Shown here: piece by piece, positions 1-8,992 of the stretch
Numbering within the stretch: the first letter of the stretch is position 1
Layout of the letters: every line of letters starts with the position of its first letter
DNA from: Kiritimatiellia bacterium
Lineage (GTDB): Bacteria; Verrucomicrobiota; Kiritimatiellia; JAAZAB01
DNA length: 64,000 nucleotides
Direction: 5' to 3'
NCBI GenBank assembly: GCA_028718125.1
Contig: JAQUMN010000005.1
Span: forward strand, 67,784-131,783
Notes under the pieces: generated by a model
Databases searched by the model: none
Seen by the model: only the letters and a program-made list of their open reading frames with translations
Told to the model about the DNA's origin: nothing
Position numbers and translations under genes: made by a program

Positions 1-965
1 GCGAGCGGACGTGCCTGGTGCCGTATAGACGGCATCTCTAAACGTCTCATAAGCCGACTGCCCGTTTTTCCCTGTGATGTGACAAGAGTCCTTGATATTG
101 GCTGCGTCGTGCCGTCGTGGGTCATTATCCTGATGTTGACGTCTGCAGGCTGATGTCTTCGAACCCTAAAGAAATCCTCAACAATGGCCAAAGGTATCTG
201 CATTTGCGTATGCCTGGTCTCCTTAAGGATATCCATGATAAGATAGTTACCGGCAACTTTGGCAGCTGTCACCTTCTCGCGTGGCCGAATCTTACCAGTA
301 CGCGGAAGTCTGAGTTTTGACAACGGAGTCCAGAGTTTGTTGTCCGAGGATACGTGTGAACTGAATTCTTGTTTGGTGCGTTGAGGAAGCTTCTTAAGCA
401 AACGCCTTGCGTGTGAGGCGGATAATTCCGTTAGGTATTCAGATTGCAACGGGCTCCGAGGTTCAGCAAACATTCGCCATATTGTAACGAGCGATTTCGC
501 TATCGGCGTAATCCTCTGAAGGTTTTCGTGCAGGATTAGGCTCTCAAAATTGTCTGCAAGTCCGCCACGAGTCAAATTGGCTGAGCCAACAACTGCAGAC
601 AAATGCCTTCCATGTTCATAAAGGTAGAGTTTAGGATGAAATATCGAAGATTGCGCTGGTGCCTGAAACCACCACACACGGACCTGCTGGCCATGGGATC
701 TCTGTAACTTCCTGAGTTCACTGACAGCACGGCGATCTGTCCCATTACGATCAATGCCGAAAATGATTTCCACGGCATTTCCATCCGCCAGAAAAATATC
801 TAGGAGTGGCGCAATGGCTTTCACTCCAGCACCTGATGCAAACGCTGTAAGAATGCGTAGCTTATCATTCTTGTTGCCTGAGCTCCTCGCACACCACTTC
901 GTTAAGACCGTGAAGAGCGAATCTGCCGTCACAGCTTGTTTGATCGGAAGTGTATTCATTTTCAT
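1..965 (-). CDS. PLD-family nuclease-like protein (3' end beyond window)
   Basis: Reading the minus strand from the ATG at 965, the frame stays open to the left edge, giving about 320 residues. Residues 110-112 (HPK) form the HxK of a phospholipase D/nuclease half-site, followed by the GSAN signature at about 127-130. One half-site is visible, so it probably acts as a dimer or has a second site outside the window. The start sits 12 bases after the methylase stop and is preceded by AGAGGACC, a good ribosome-binding site, so it is the third large gene of the helicase-methylase operon. PLD proteins of this kind (DISARM DrmC, for example) are common partners of defence helicases. Family is clear; substrate and C-terminus are unknown. 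Confidence 0.75.
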   Translation of the reverse strand, partial: MKMNTLPIKQAVTADSLFTVLTKWCARSSGNKNDKLRILTAFASGAGVKAIAPLLDIFLADGNAVEIIFGIDRNGTDRRAVSELRKLQRSHGQQVRVWWFQAPAQSSIFHPKLYLYEHGRHLSAVVGSANLTRGGLADNFESLILHENLQRITPIAKSLVTIWRMFAEPRSPLQSEYLTELSASHARRLLKKLPQRTKQEFSSHVSSDNKLWTPLSKLRLPRTGKIRPREKVTAAKVAGNYLIMDILKETRHTQMQIPLAIVEDFFRVRRHQPADVNIRIMTHDGTTQPISRTLVTSQGKTGSRLMRRLEMPSIRHQARPL

Positions 966-977
966 TGTCTTGGTCCT

Positions 978-3900
978 CTATTCATCTTCGCCGAAGTCCG
1001 TCCTGACGACTTGAGCATAATACAATTCGATATCATCCCAGACCTCTGAAATTCCCATTAGATTTGCAAAAAGACTGTCACTTTCGTCAGTTTCCGTCCT
1101 ACACTTCGCGAGGTTGTAGTTTCCAACTTTGCGGCCCGCGTTGAGTTTGAATTGAACTGCGTTAAACATTGCTTTCTGGAGTCTCGAACTCATAGAACCC
1201 AAGGTGTTTATATCCTTCTGTGAAATAGTTCGGAGACTCACCGGAAAGTCCGTGATATTCCATGCGGTAACGTGAAAATCATCAGCGACAGCACACCAAA
1301 AGATGAACATGAGTTTACCGTTCGCCAGATGAAAAACTACGTCTCGCGTTGTTTCGTCCTGAAAGTACATTTCACCAAATTGCGTGTGCGCAACTCTTTT
1401 GCCCTTGTCATCGTAACATGGCGGTAGTTCACGACAGAAATTGAGCCAATTATAGGCAGTTTTCTTGAAATGCAACACCGCCTGAGTTCTACGTGGAGAT
1501 ACAACGGCATTTAAGCCCTGCTTCGAATCGCAAAGACAAGTCTCAAATGCTCTCGCAAGTCTTGTTGTGTTTAGCTTCGGAATGCGATATTGCCACAAGT
1601 CAGGGGTGAACGCTGCATAAGACAGGTCTGAGAAAAGAGTCGACCTGGCCTGTTCAAACCAACGATGTAGACGCGATGTGTAATTGCCAACTCTATCCAC
1701 AGTCTTGTAGCCAATGTGGATGGTGTTACGAACACGAACATCATAGTTGAAAAGGGCGGACGGAATTCGGCCATACGAAGAAAACCAATTGGCACCGTAG
1801 TCCTTAAACAACATCTTGCGGCAGGAATCAAAGTCACCGCTGAACCCAAGGCTGAGGGGGACAATCATGCCGCTTCGGCCGCCATCGGTGGTAAGCGACA
1901 GAACTCGTTCCAGCACCCAGGCATAAATGTCGGTGCATTCCTTGGTCTGATAGCCGTGGACTTTGTATTCCTTCTTGATCTTGGCGACGGCAATATAGGG
2001 CGGATTACCCACAATGACATCGAATCCGCCTTGCCGCATGAGACTGTAGAACTCTATGAACCAATGGAATGGTTCATGCGTCTCACGCCATTTGTCAAAG
2101 GCTGTGGCTTTTCGTATGTCTATCCCATATTCGTCGGCCAGATAGCGGTCGAGTTCGGCTTTGAGGTCTTTCAGGCCATCCCGATAGTCCCGTTTCTGAT
2201 CGGCAGTGTTCTTATTATCTTCTTGGAGCTTGCGCCATCTCGTCAGGACGTTCTCAAGCATCTGGCATTTCTGCTCTATGACTTCAAGGGCATCGCTAAA
2301 CTGAAGCTTTCCCTGGCCTGTTATATCCTGCTGGATGAGTTGTTTGGCATGTTCTCGGGATGCAAAACCGACAAGGCTATTGCCCGCACGGATGTTGAAA
2401 TCAATATCCGGCAACGGTTCTATTTGATCAACGGAGTCTACCTGAGCGATGAGCTTCAGAAAGAGGCGGAGTCTGCATATTTCAGTTGCCTCCTTCATGA
2501 GATCAACGCCAAAAAGGTTGTTGATGATGATGGTCTTGAACGTGAAGTAGTCTTCGTTGGGATGGTCGGCTATCTTCTTCAAGGTGTCAGAGAACAGTTT
2601 TGAATACTTTGAATGGTCCTTTTTGCCAGCCCCCTCGTTGAGAAACATCTGCATTCTGTCCAGGCAGGTGGCATAGAGAGGTTGGAGGGTGTTAAGTGCA
2701 GCGAAAAGAAAAGCACCTGACCCGCATGTCGGGTCGAGAACTGTTATGCTTGTGATTGCCTGCCACATCGCGGATAGTAGTTCCGGGTCCTCGCATTCAG
2801 AAATGACGTCTTGGGTAAAAAGGCGAATGTTGAGATTGAGAGTGATAAGGTCATTGGTGCTTGTGACTTTGCCGCTACTCAGAGTCTTGATGATGTCTTC
2901 GCAACGTTGTCTGCGGGCGATGACCTCGCGCCAAGTTTCCGTTGGTAGACCGAATTCAGCGGGAGCCACTTTGTTCCATCCTGACTGCTTGGTATTGTCT
3001 TTGATTCCTAAGGCAATGTCTTTAGGCAGAGTCAGTGTGGATCCGTGGCGTACTTCAGAAAAGATGTACCGGTCGGAAGCCTTGGCGAGAAGACGCCAGA
3101 CAGATTCTTTGCCTTCAAAAGCGGGAGGATACTGATAACGGGCTTTATCAAGCAGACGAGGAATGATGGTATTGCGAGCGATGTAGTCAGTAATATCTTC
3201 CTTGGTGTAGTAGGCTCCCATCTGTTTCTGGTTGGTATACTTCTCGAAGATGTAACCGAGTACGTCGGGGTTAATTTCGTCAGCGTTACGGAGCGGGCGC
3301 TCATCAAGATGCCAGCGATATTCTTTGAAGAAGGCAAATATCTTTTCGAATGCTTTGTCTTCTATGCGAATGGTCTTGCCGTGAGCCCGTTCGATCTCAT
3401 GTTTTTCAAAAATACCTCCGTTGAGATAAGGTATGCGGCCAAGAAGCTGGACGATGGTCTGGCTACGATCAGCCTCTGGTTTGGCAAAGCCTTCGAAGAA
3501 TAGCGGACAGAGAAAATCCTGAAAGTACCGATCTTTCCCCCGTTTCTGGCTTTCGGCTAGTTTGTCTCGCAGGTAGTTGTGGTTTGCATCAAGGAAATCT
3601 TTCTCTTGGATGAAATAGATAAAGATGAGCCGGTTGAGCATGACGGATGTGTACCACCGCGCAAGGTCTTCGGTCGGTATGCCCTCAATGAACTCCATAA
3701 AATCTTCGTGTTCTTTCTTGTATCGGTCGTAGAAACTGCGTGTGACTTGGTCGGCATAAACTCCAGCTTCTTGAAATCGCTTAAGGACGTCCACATGCGT
3801 AAGGTTGTCTTCCTCGTCCAGGGTGAACACCAAATGGCGCAGTTTCTGGAAGAGCGGTTCAGGCGATTCACCAATTGAGTACCTGTATTCACGGAAAAGA

Positions 3901-4226
3901 ATCGGTCTGTTTGGTTCTCTCCGTGTCCATTGCCAGATTTGAGTGTTCTTGTTGTCGGTGAAGATAAGAACATGTTCGTGAACAGATTTCTCAACATTGC
4001 GTTCAATCTGTCGCAGGAGCGTGGTGTGGCCGGTCATCAGTCCCGAATCGAGTGAGCATGTGTAGCAGACAACGCCTCGCTTCTCGGCAACTGCGGTCAG
4101 ATGAAAGTCATGTCCGTTCAAGGAAACGGGCAAAGTGCCGGACGCTGAATCCCATCCGAGATCATCCAGAAAGAGGCTCTGAAAATCGCCCTTTTGCAGA
4201 GATTCCTTAACTCGTTGTTTGTTCAT
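978..4226 (-). CDS. Eco57I-like adenine-specific DNA methyltransferase, large
   Basis: This 1082-residue protein carries the two signatures of a gamma-type N6-adenine methylase: DPTCGSGAFL (motif I, SAM binding) near residue 500 and NPPY (motif IV, catalytic) near 740. The spacing and the long N- and C-terminal extensions match the Eco57I/PglX-like class seen in type IIG, BREX and DISARM systems. The first 170 residues may be a nuclease or helicase-docking domain; the C-terminal 300 probably recognise the target. Its ATG overlaps the stop of the helicase upstream (ATGA), implying translational coupling. Predicted role: host-DNA modification that marks self for the helicase/PLD partners. The class is confident; whether it also cuts DNA is not. 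Confidence 0.88.
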   Translation of the reverse strand: MNKQRVKESLQKGDFQSLFLDDLGWDSASGTLPVSLNGHDFHLTAVAEKRGVVCYTCSLDSGLMTGHTTLLRQIERNVEKSVHEHVLIFTDNKNTQIWQWTRREPNRPILFREYRYSIGESPEPLFQKLRHLVFTLDEEDNLTHVDVLKRFQEAGVYADQVTRSFYDRYKKEHEDFMEFIEGIPTEDLARWYTSVMLNRLIFIYFIQEKDFLDANHNYLRDKLAESQKRGKDRYFQDFLCPLFFEGFAKPEADRSQTIVQLLGRIPYLNGGIFEKHEIERAHGKTIRIEDKAFEKIFAFFKEYRWHLDERPLRNADEINPDVLGYIFEKYTNQKQMGAYYTKEDITDYIARNTIIPRLLDKARYQYPPAFEGKESVWRLLAKASDRYIFSEVRHGSTLTLPKDIALGIKDNTKQSGWNKVAPAEFGLPTETWREVIARRQRCEDIIKTLSSGKVTSTNDLITLNLNIRLFTQDVISECEDPELLSAMWQAITSITVLDPTCGSGAFLFAALNTLQPLYATCLDRMQMFLNEGAGKKDHSKYSKLFSDTLKKIADHPNEDYFTFKTIIINNLFGVDLMKEATEICRLRLFLKLIAQVDSVDQIEPLPDIDFNIRAGNSLVGFASREHAKQLIQQDITGQGKLQFSDALEVIEQKCQMLENVLTRWRKLQEDNKNTADQKRDYRDGLKDLKAELDRYLADEYGIDIRKATAFDKWRETHEPFHWFIEFYSLMRQGGFDVIVGNPPYIAVAKIKKEYKVHGYQTKECTDIYAWVLERVLSLTTDGGRSGMIVPLSLGFSGDFDSCRKMLFKDYGANWFSSYGRIPSALFNYDVRVRNTIHIGYKTVDRVGNYTSRLHRWFEQARSTLFSDLSYAAFTPDLWQYRIPKLNTTRLARAFETCLCDSKQGLNAVVSPRRTQAVLHFKKTAYNWLNFCRELPPCYDDKGKRVAHTQFGEMYFQDETTRDVVFHLANGKLMFIFWCAVADDFHVTAWNITDFPVSLRTISQKDINTLGSMSSRLQKAMFNAVQFKLNAGRKVGNYNLAKCRTETDESDSLFANLMGISEVWDDIELYYAQVVRTDFGEDE

Positions 4227-7200
4227 GCTTTGGCCTCAGTTGCTTGTGTGGACAAACCGAGCGAACAGATGATTCGGGGCTCCTGGCTTTGTCCTTCTTC
4301 GTGAACGATACAGAGCCGGTCCTCTTCATAAATTGTAGTGACTAATTCGGCCAAGGACTCGTTTGTCACGCCACTTTTCAGTTGGCGGTTGAGTGTATCT
4401 ATCGCCGCCTGACGAAGCGGATAGCGGTATATTTGTTCGACAGCCTTGCGTAGCACGGTAGTATCAAATATTTCGCCTTTGATGTCCTCGATGTAGTGCT
4501 TCAGTCGTTCGTACGTGCGGAATCGTGCACCTGTCGGTTTGCCGAGTTGTCCGCCAACAGTTCTCTCCTCTTTCACAATCAGTTTAACCCCCTTCTGAAC
4601 GAGGTCATGATGATTGAGTTGCTTGGGCAAAGCGGGTGTATTGGGCTTGCATTCAGCGGCCTGTAAAATGGCGTACTGCGATTCGGTCACATTGTTGCCC
4701 TGTTGATCGAGCCAGGCAAGAGCGTCGTTGCCCTCTGCTGTCTTCAGGTAGACAAGGACGCCTTTTGGTTTACCTTCTGATGCTTTCCAAGAACGAGTGG
4801 AATAGATAACAGGCGGCAGTTCTGGGATGGTCTTCTCCAGTTCCGGATTGACGTCAATCGCGTTCTTCCATATCTGGTAGGCGTAGGATGAAAGATCAAC
4901 TTCGTTGTCCACCTCTCCGTCGAGAACCCCTGCCTTCTCATGGTAGAGATTGAGAATGGTCTGCTCATCCATCTGATCCTCAAAAAAGGACTCATCGGCG
5001 CCGACGACCTCGGCATTCTCCTGAAGACGCTGGCGGACGCGGGACCGGAGTTTGATGATCTTCTCGACGCCTTCTGCGGGCAGGAAGGAATAGCAGAGAA
5101 TGTTATCGGCTTTCTGGCCGATACGGTCAACACGGCCAGCCCGCTGAATCAAACGGATGATTGCCCAGGGCAGGTCATAGTTGACTACGATGTGGGCATC
5201 CTGAAGGTTCTGGCCTTCGCTCAGGACATCCGTGGCGATTAGTACGCGAAGTTCTTCCGTAGATGTCACGTGGTCACGCTTATCATTGCTGATGGGGCTG
5301 AATTTCCAAGCTAGAAGTGTCGGATCAGAGGAATTGCCGGTTGCACCAGCAACGGCCGTTATATTCATCGCGCGAAGCTGTTCTTCCAGGTAGGTGGCGG
5401 TATCGGCGAACTGGGTGAATATGACAACCTTTTCAGCGGGATGCTTTTTCTGAAGCATCTGCACCAGGGCAATCAGTTTGGAATCCTTTGAAGGGTCCCA
5501 GTCACCAGCGATTTTCAATATCTTGACGAGACTCTTTGCGTCGTCCAGAAGATCTCTCGTGAGATCGGCATCAAAGAGATCCGTACGGAACCATTTGAAT
5601 CGGCGCTGGTAGTGTTTCTGGTAGAAGCCATAGACATCCTTGGCACGGGCTTTGAAGTCCTCGGGGGGTCGTAAGTGATTGTTCTGAACCTTAACGACGT
5701 CTTCTGCTTCATCATCGAAATCGAGTCGAGCATTGGGAGCGTCGACATCGTCATCTGAGAAGCGGGAATCAAGCATCTCAATGTCCTGCGTACCAATAGG
5801 AATCGGCAGACTGTTTTCGATGGCGTGGAGATAGACGTAGTTGCGGAGAATATGGCGTTCCAGCGACAGAAGAAACACGTACCCACTGCTTTCCAGTCTC
5901 TTAAAAAGGCCTGTGCGGCAAAAACCCATGAGGCGTTTGCCGGCGCGCGATAAGTCGGTAATTTGCTTAGCCTCCTGTTGTGAGGGGGGATTGTGTGGCG
6001 TTGGAGCAATATAATTACCAAGACCATAACGGGGAAGATTGAGTTTATTGATAGCCTTGACTATGTCCTCGGAGTAGAGGCGACCATATTGATCGTCAGA
6101 ATCGTTCTCATTGACTGAAAATTTAACGGTCTTGGGCATTCTTGTCGGGAAATACGAACGGGTGCCGTCCTCAAAAGTCAAATACTTTTGTTTCTTAGCT
6201 GGATCCCATTCGGCATAGTTTTCCTGGATGAAACTGCGCGTACGTCGGACCAGATAGAGCCGCATTAACTCGCGCCAGTCGTCGGGATGCTCACTCTTCT
6301 CGAATGCGGCAATGGATCGAGGCGCACACTGCATACGGCTCAACTCCATCTCGCCACGTTCCTGAATGAAACGTTCCGGCCTGATCCCTATGTCTTGGTC
6401 TTCCGGAACGAACAAGCGAAGCTGGTTGCCGAGATCAAGGTAAGTTTTATTGTAGGGAGTGGCGGTCAGAAGAATGACCTTGCTCTCGTTCTCCTTAAGA
6501 TATTCCTGAATGGCCTTGTACCTCTTGCCTTCGCGGTTTCGAAGGTTGTGGCTTTCGTCAATAATTACGAGTCGGTAGCGTTTGATATCCGGGAGTTCTG
6601 TTATCACTTGGGAGAGAGATAACACACGGGCGCGAAGACCGTAGAGGTAGCGATAGTCCTCCCACATGCGAACAAGGTTCTTGGGGCTGATGACAAGGGT
6701 TTCAAGGCCATGGTCATCTTCAAATATTCGAGCCAAAGCCGTGGCCATAAGAGTTTTGCCAAGTCCCACCACGTCTCCGATAAGAACACCGCCGCGTTTG
6801 TTCAGGTGATGTGCGGCAATCTTCACTGCCGCTTTCTGAAATTCAAAGAGCTTGTTGCCGAATTCTTTTGGGATACGAAACTCTGACAGGCCAGCACGGG
6901 CTTCCTGGGCAAGACTGTAGGCTATCTTCAAATAGATGTGGTACGGCGGAATCAGATCCTCACGCGCCCAACTGGTCTCAATGATTTCAACCAGTTCCTT
7001 GGATATATCTATGCACCACTGGTCTTCCCATCGGGCTTGAAACCATTTTGCGAGTTTGGTGCAGGCATCGTGGTCAAGAACGTCAATATTCAATTCGCCC
7101 TGCTTTGAGAGACCGGCAAAAGTCAGATTACTGCTTCCCATGAAGCCGACTGTCGGATTGATGGGATCAGGACGGAACAGGAGATAGAGTTTTGCGTGAA

Positions 7201-7612
7201 GGGGGTGCTGAAGGAACAACTTTACGATGACCTTCTTGGTTTTGATTTGCCTAGCCAAGCGCTGTAGGCCTTTTTCATCTTCATTCGTGGGGGCACCGAT
7301 GCAGAGTTGATTGCGAAAATCCTCAGCAAGACGTTTCTTGAGTCTCAATGCCGTAGCATTGTCCATCCGATTCACGCAACCAACAAGACTCAGGGCGGAA
7401 CGAAGCTCGTCTTCGGGCAAGGCCTGCATGCCGATCAAGAGGCGACAGCAATTGCCATCACCGCCGGACCACTCCTCGATATAGGAATCAAGTTGTTTCC
7501 AGCCGCGGAGATTGAAGTAGCCGACACAGAAGTCCGCGCGATTGCACAGTTGGATCGTCTCTTGCAGGGCTGGCAAAAGAGTCTGCTCTATGTTGTCAAA
7601 TATCCTTGGCAT
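4223..7612 (-). CDS. PLD-SNF2 helicase fusion of a defence system
   Basis: The protein has 1129 residues. Residues 1-175 form a PLD-like nuclease domain, with HAK at 139-141 and GSSNLT at about 159-164. A SNF2-type superfamily 2 helicase follows: GLGKT at 283-287 (Walker A), DESH at 352-355 (Walker B), and a C-terminal RecA lobe with a QRAGRVDRIGQ arginine motif near 845. The last 200 residues are unassigned. Genes of this architecture often sit beside Eco57I-like methylases in restriction islands; DISARM DrmD is the closest named relative, but I see no DrmA or DrmB in the window. It starts 3 bases after the HTH stop and overlaps the methylase start by 4. Probable role: ATP-driven translocation on unmodified foreign DNA. 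Confidence 0.88.
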   Translation of the reverse strand: MPRIFDNIEQTLLPALQETIQLCNRADFCVGYFNLRGWKQLDSYIEEWSGGDGNCCRLLIGMQALPEDELRSALSLVGCVNRMDNATALRLKKRLAEDFRNQLCIGAPTNEDEKGLQRLARQIKTKKVIVKLFLQHPLHAKLYLLFRPDPINPTVGFMGSSNLTFAGLSKQGELNIDVLDHDACTKLAKWFQARWEDQWCIDISKELVEIIETSWAREDLIPPYHIYLKIAYSLAQEARAGLSEFRIPKEFGNKLFEFQKAAVKIAAHHLNKRGGVLIGDVVGLGKTLMATALARIFEDDHGLETLVISPKNLVRMWEDYRYLYGLRARVLSLSQVITELPDIKRYRLVIIDESHNLRNREGKRYKAIQEYLKENESKVILLTATPYNKTYLDLGNQLRLFVPEDQDIGIRPERFIQERGEMELSRMQCAPRSIAAFEKSEHPDDWRELMRLYLVRRTRSFIQENYAEWDPAKKQKYLTFEDGTRSYFPTRMPKTVKFSVNENDSDDQYGRLYSEDIVKAINKLNLPRYGLGNYIAPTPHNPPSQQEAKQITDLSRAGKRLMGFCRTGLFKRLESSGYVFLLSLERHILRNYVYLHAIENSLPIPIGTQDIEMLDSRFSDDDVDAPNARLDFDDEAEDVVKVQNNHLRPPEDFKARAKDVYGFYQKHYQRRFKWFRTDLFDADLTRDLLDDAKSLVKILKIAGDWDPSKDSKLIALVQMLQKKHPAEKVVIFTQFADTATYLEEQLRAMNITAVAGATGNSSDPTLLAWKFSPISNDKRDHVTSTEELRVLIATDVLSEGQNLQDAHIVVNYDLPWAIIRLIQRAGRVDRIGQKADNILCYSFLPAEGVEKIIKLRSRVRQRLQENAEVVGADESFFEDQMDEQTILNLYHEKAGVLDGEVDNEVDLSSYAYQIWKNAIDVNPELEKTIPELPPVIYSTRSWKASEGKPKGVLVYLKTAEGNDALAWLDQQGNNVTESQYAILQAAECKPNTPALPKQLNHHDLVQKGVKLIVKEERTVGGQLGKPTGARFRTYERLKHYIEDIKGEIFDTTVLRKAVEQIYRYPLRQAAIDTLNRQLKSGVTNESLAELVTTIYEEDRLCIVHEEGQSQEPRIICSLGLSTQATEAKA

Positions 7613-7615
7613 GAG

Positions 7616-7813
7616 TTACCCCTGCCTGCGATCTTGTGACGCTGCTTTGCCAGCCTGCACCCATTTGTCAACATGTGAGATCTTAAACTTCCACAACCGA
7701 CCTACCTGATGCGCCGGCATTTTCCGGTTCCGAATCCAGCGGTGAACCGTATCCATGCTGACACCAAGATGTTCTGCAATATCTTCCAACGATACCCAAG
7801 ATTCTGGTTTCAT
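7616..7813 (-). CDS. Small MerR/excisionase-type HTH protein
   Basis: This 65-residue protein is almost entirely a winged HTH_17 (excisionase-like) DNA-binding domain. It has the typical layout of LEDIAEHLGVS, then TVHRWIRNRKMPAHQVGR, then WKF, with a short charged tail. The ATG is preceded by AAGAGG at a good distance. It is the first gene of the minus-strand defence operon, 3 bases ahead of the helicase. Such proteins often precede restriction and DISARM-like operons and probably act as autoregulators. A candidate operator lies about 110 bases upstream. An excisionase role is possible, but there is no recombinase next to it. Confidence 0.8.
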   Translation of the reverse strand: MKPESWVSLEDIAEHLGVSMDTVHRWIRNRKMPAHQVGRLWKFKISHVDKWVQAGKAASQDRRQG

Positions 7814-7922
7814 TGTTCCTCTTTGATTTAACGCCGTTATTGCAAATCGGAACCAAGTATTGCATACTCTTACGGTATAGACAAGATAACATGAACTATC
7901 ATCTGCGATTGACAGCTTGCAT

Positions 7923-7940
7923 TCATGCGACGTTGCATGA
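7923..7940. promoter_or_regulatory. Near-perfect 18-bp palindrome, candidate operator
   Basis: TCATGC and GCATGA flank GACGTT; only one base pair breaks the symmetry. It sits in the 252-base gap between two divergent operons. TTGCAT occurs three times within about 80 bases (in the palindrome, just before it, and near 7860). The HTH protein at 7616-7813 is the obvious candidate to bind here, but that is inference. Confidence 0.45.
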
Positions 7941-8065
7941 GGGGCTGGAATAGCGGTAGGTTACGGACTGGACAAGGAAAGAGGTAAAGATGGTCGAGAA
8001 AATCGGAGGGAAGATCGCGATGCAAAAGAGGCCCCCTGCACTCATAGGCGTCTTAGGAGAATGAG

Positions 8066-8992
8066 ATGAGCAAACAATCTTCAAATAGGAGCCACATGCG
8101 TTTCTTTGGAACGACACGTGAGACAGCGTTGCTGGAGCGATCAAAGGAACTTAAAGAGACTTGCAACATCCTTTCAGGAGCACGAGTCTACCTCTCAGGC
8201 CCAATGGACTTTGTAGCTTCCCGGGCGCGGGAGAAGAAATTCGGATGGCGAAACCGGATCGGTGAGTTTCTCCGCCGTCACGACACGGTCGTATACGACC
8301 CTTGGAGCAAACCAACAGTCATCGGAATGCCATACTATGGCAAGGAGGACGAATTTACTCTGGCCAAGCGTGAAAAATGGACGTTTGGTTCTCGGGAAAA
8401 GGACCATCGCACTCGGGAGGAAGTGGGCGAGGAATTTTGGGCCACAGTTCACATTGATCTACGGATGACCGACATGTGTGACTTCGTAATTGCCTACTGC
8501 CCAACAAACGTCTACAGCGTCGGGACTGTGCATGAGATCGTGATGGCGCGACTACAGCAGAAACCTGTCCTGTTGGTTTCGCCTCGGATCACGTTTCCAG
8601 CTTATGATGAATTACGCGACCACCTTAAGAATACGGGGGATAGCACGGCGATAAACCTGCTCAATCGTATGGAACAGGAGATTCCAATCCGACCCAACTC
8701 AAAAGGTGCTCCCAGTATGTGGTATGCGGCACTGCTTCGTCCAGATTACTTCTTCGACGGATTCGGGTTTGCTGAGTTTGCTCCGACGTTTGGGTGGAAA
8801 GCAAGCACGTTTGAAGATCAAGAGAAAAAGAAAAGACCAAAGCGGCCTCTTCTCAGGTATCTGAAAGATCTCAACAGGGAGATTCCAAAGACATATGACC
8901 ACGCGCAGGACAAGTGGGTGGAGAATCCGGACTGGTTAATTCTTGACAGCAATGTTCGTAGTAAGAAACGCCGTTCGAGGAAGAAGGAATGA
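8066..8992 (+). CDS. Nucleoside 2-deoxyribosyltransferase-like protein
   Basis: The 308-residue protein has the signature of the nucleoside 2-deoxyribosyltransferase fold. VYLSGPMDF (about 41-49) is the phosphate/ribose loop. A DMCDFVIAY strand (about 136-144) is followed by VGTVHEIVMA, where E157 fits the catalytic glutamate, and then by a KPVLLVS strand. Family members cleave or swap N-glycosidic bonds of nucleosides; relatives act on nucleotides or NAD-like substrates. The lysine- and arginine-rich tail may bind nucleic acid. The start is supported by TAGGAGA upstream. It overlaps the next gene by ATGA, so it opens a coupled operon with a TIM-barrel protein and nucleases. Fold is likely; substrate is unknown. 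Confidence 0.75.
   Translation: MSKQSSNRSHMRFFGTTRETALLERSKELKETCNILSGARVYLSGPMDFVASRAREKKFGWRNRIGEFLRRHDTVVYDPWSKPTVIGMPYYGKEDEFTLAKREKWTFGSREKDHRTREEVGEEFWATVHIDLRMTDMCDFVIAYCPTNVYSVGTVHEIVMARLQQKPVLLVSPRITFPAYDELRDHLKNTGDSTAINLLNRMEQEIPIRPNSKGAPSMWYAALLRPDYFFDGFGFAEFAPTFGWKASTFEDQEKKKRPKRPLLRYLKDLNREIPKTYDHAQDKWVENPDWLILDSNVRSKKRRSRKKE

Noticed and set aside
1716-2603. Long plus-strand frame opposite the methylase
   Set aside because: Antisense shadow of the methylase; no ribosome-binding site and no family signature.
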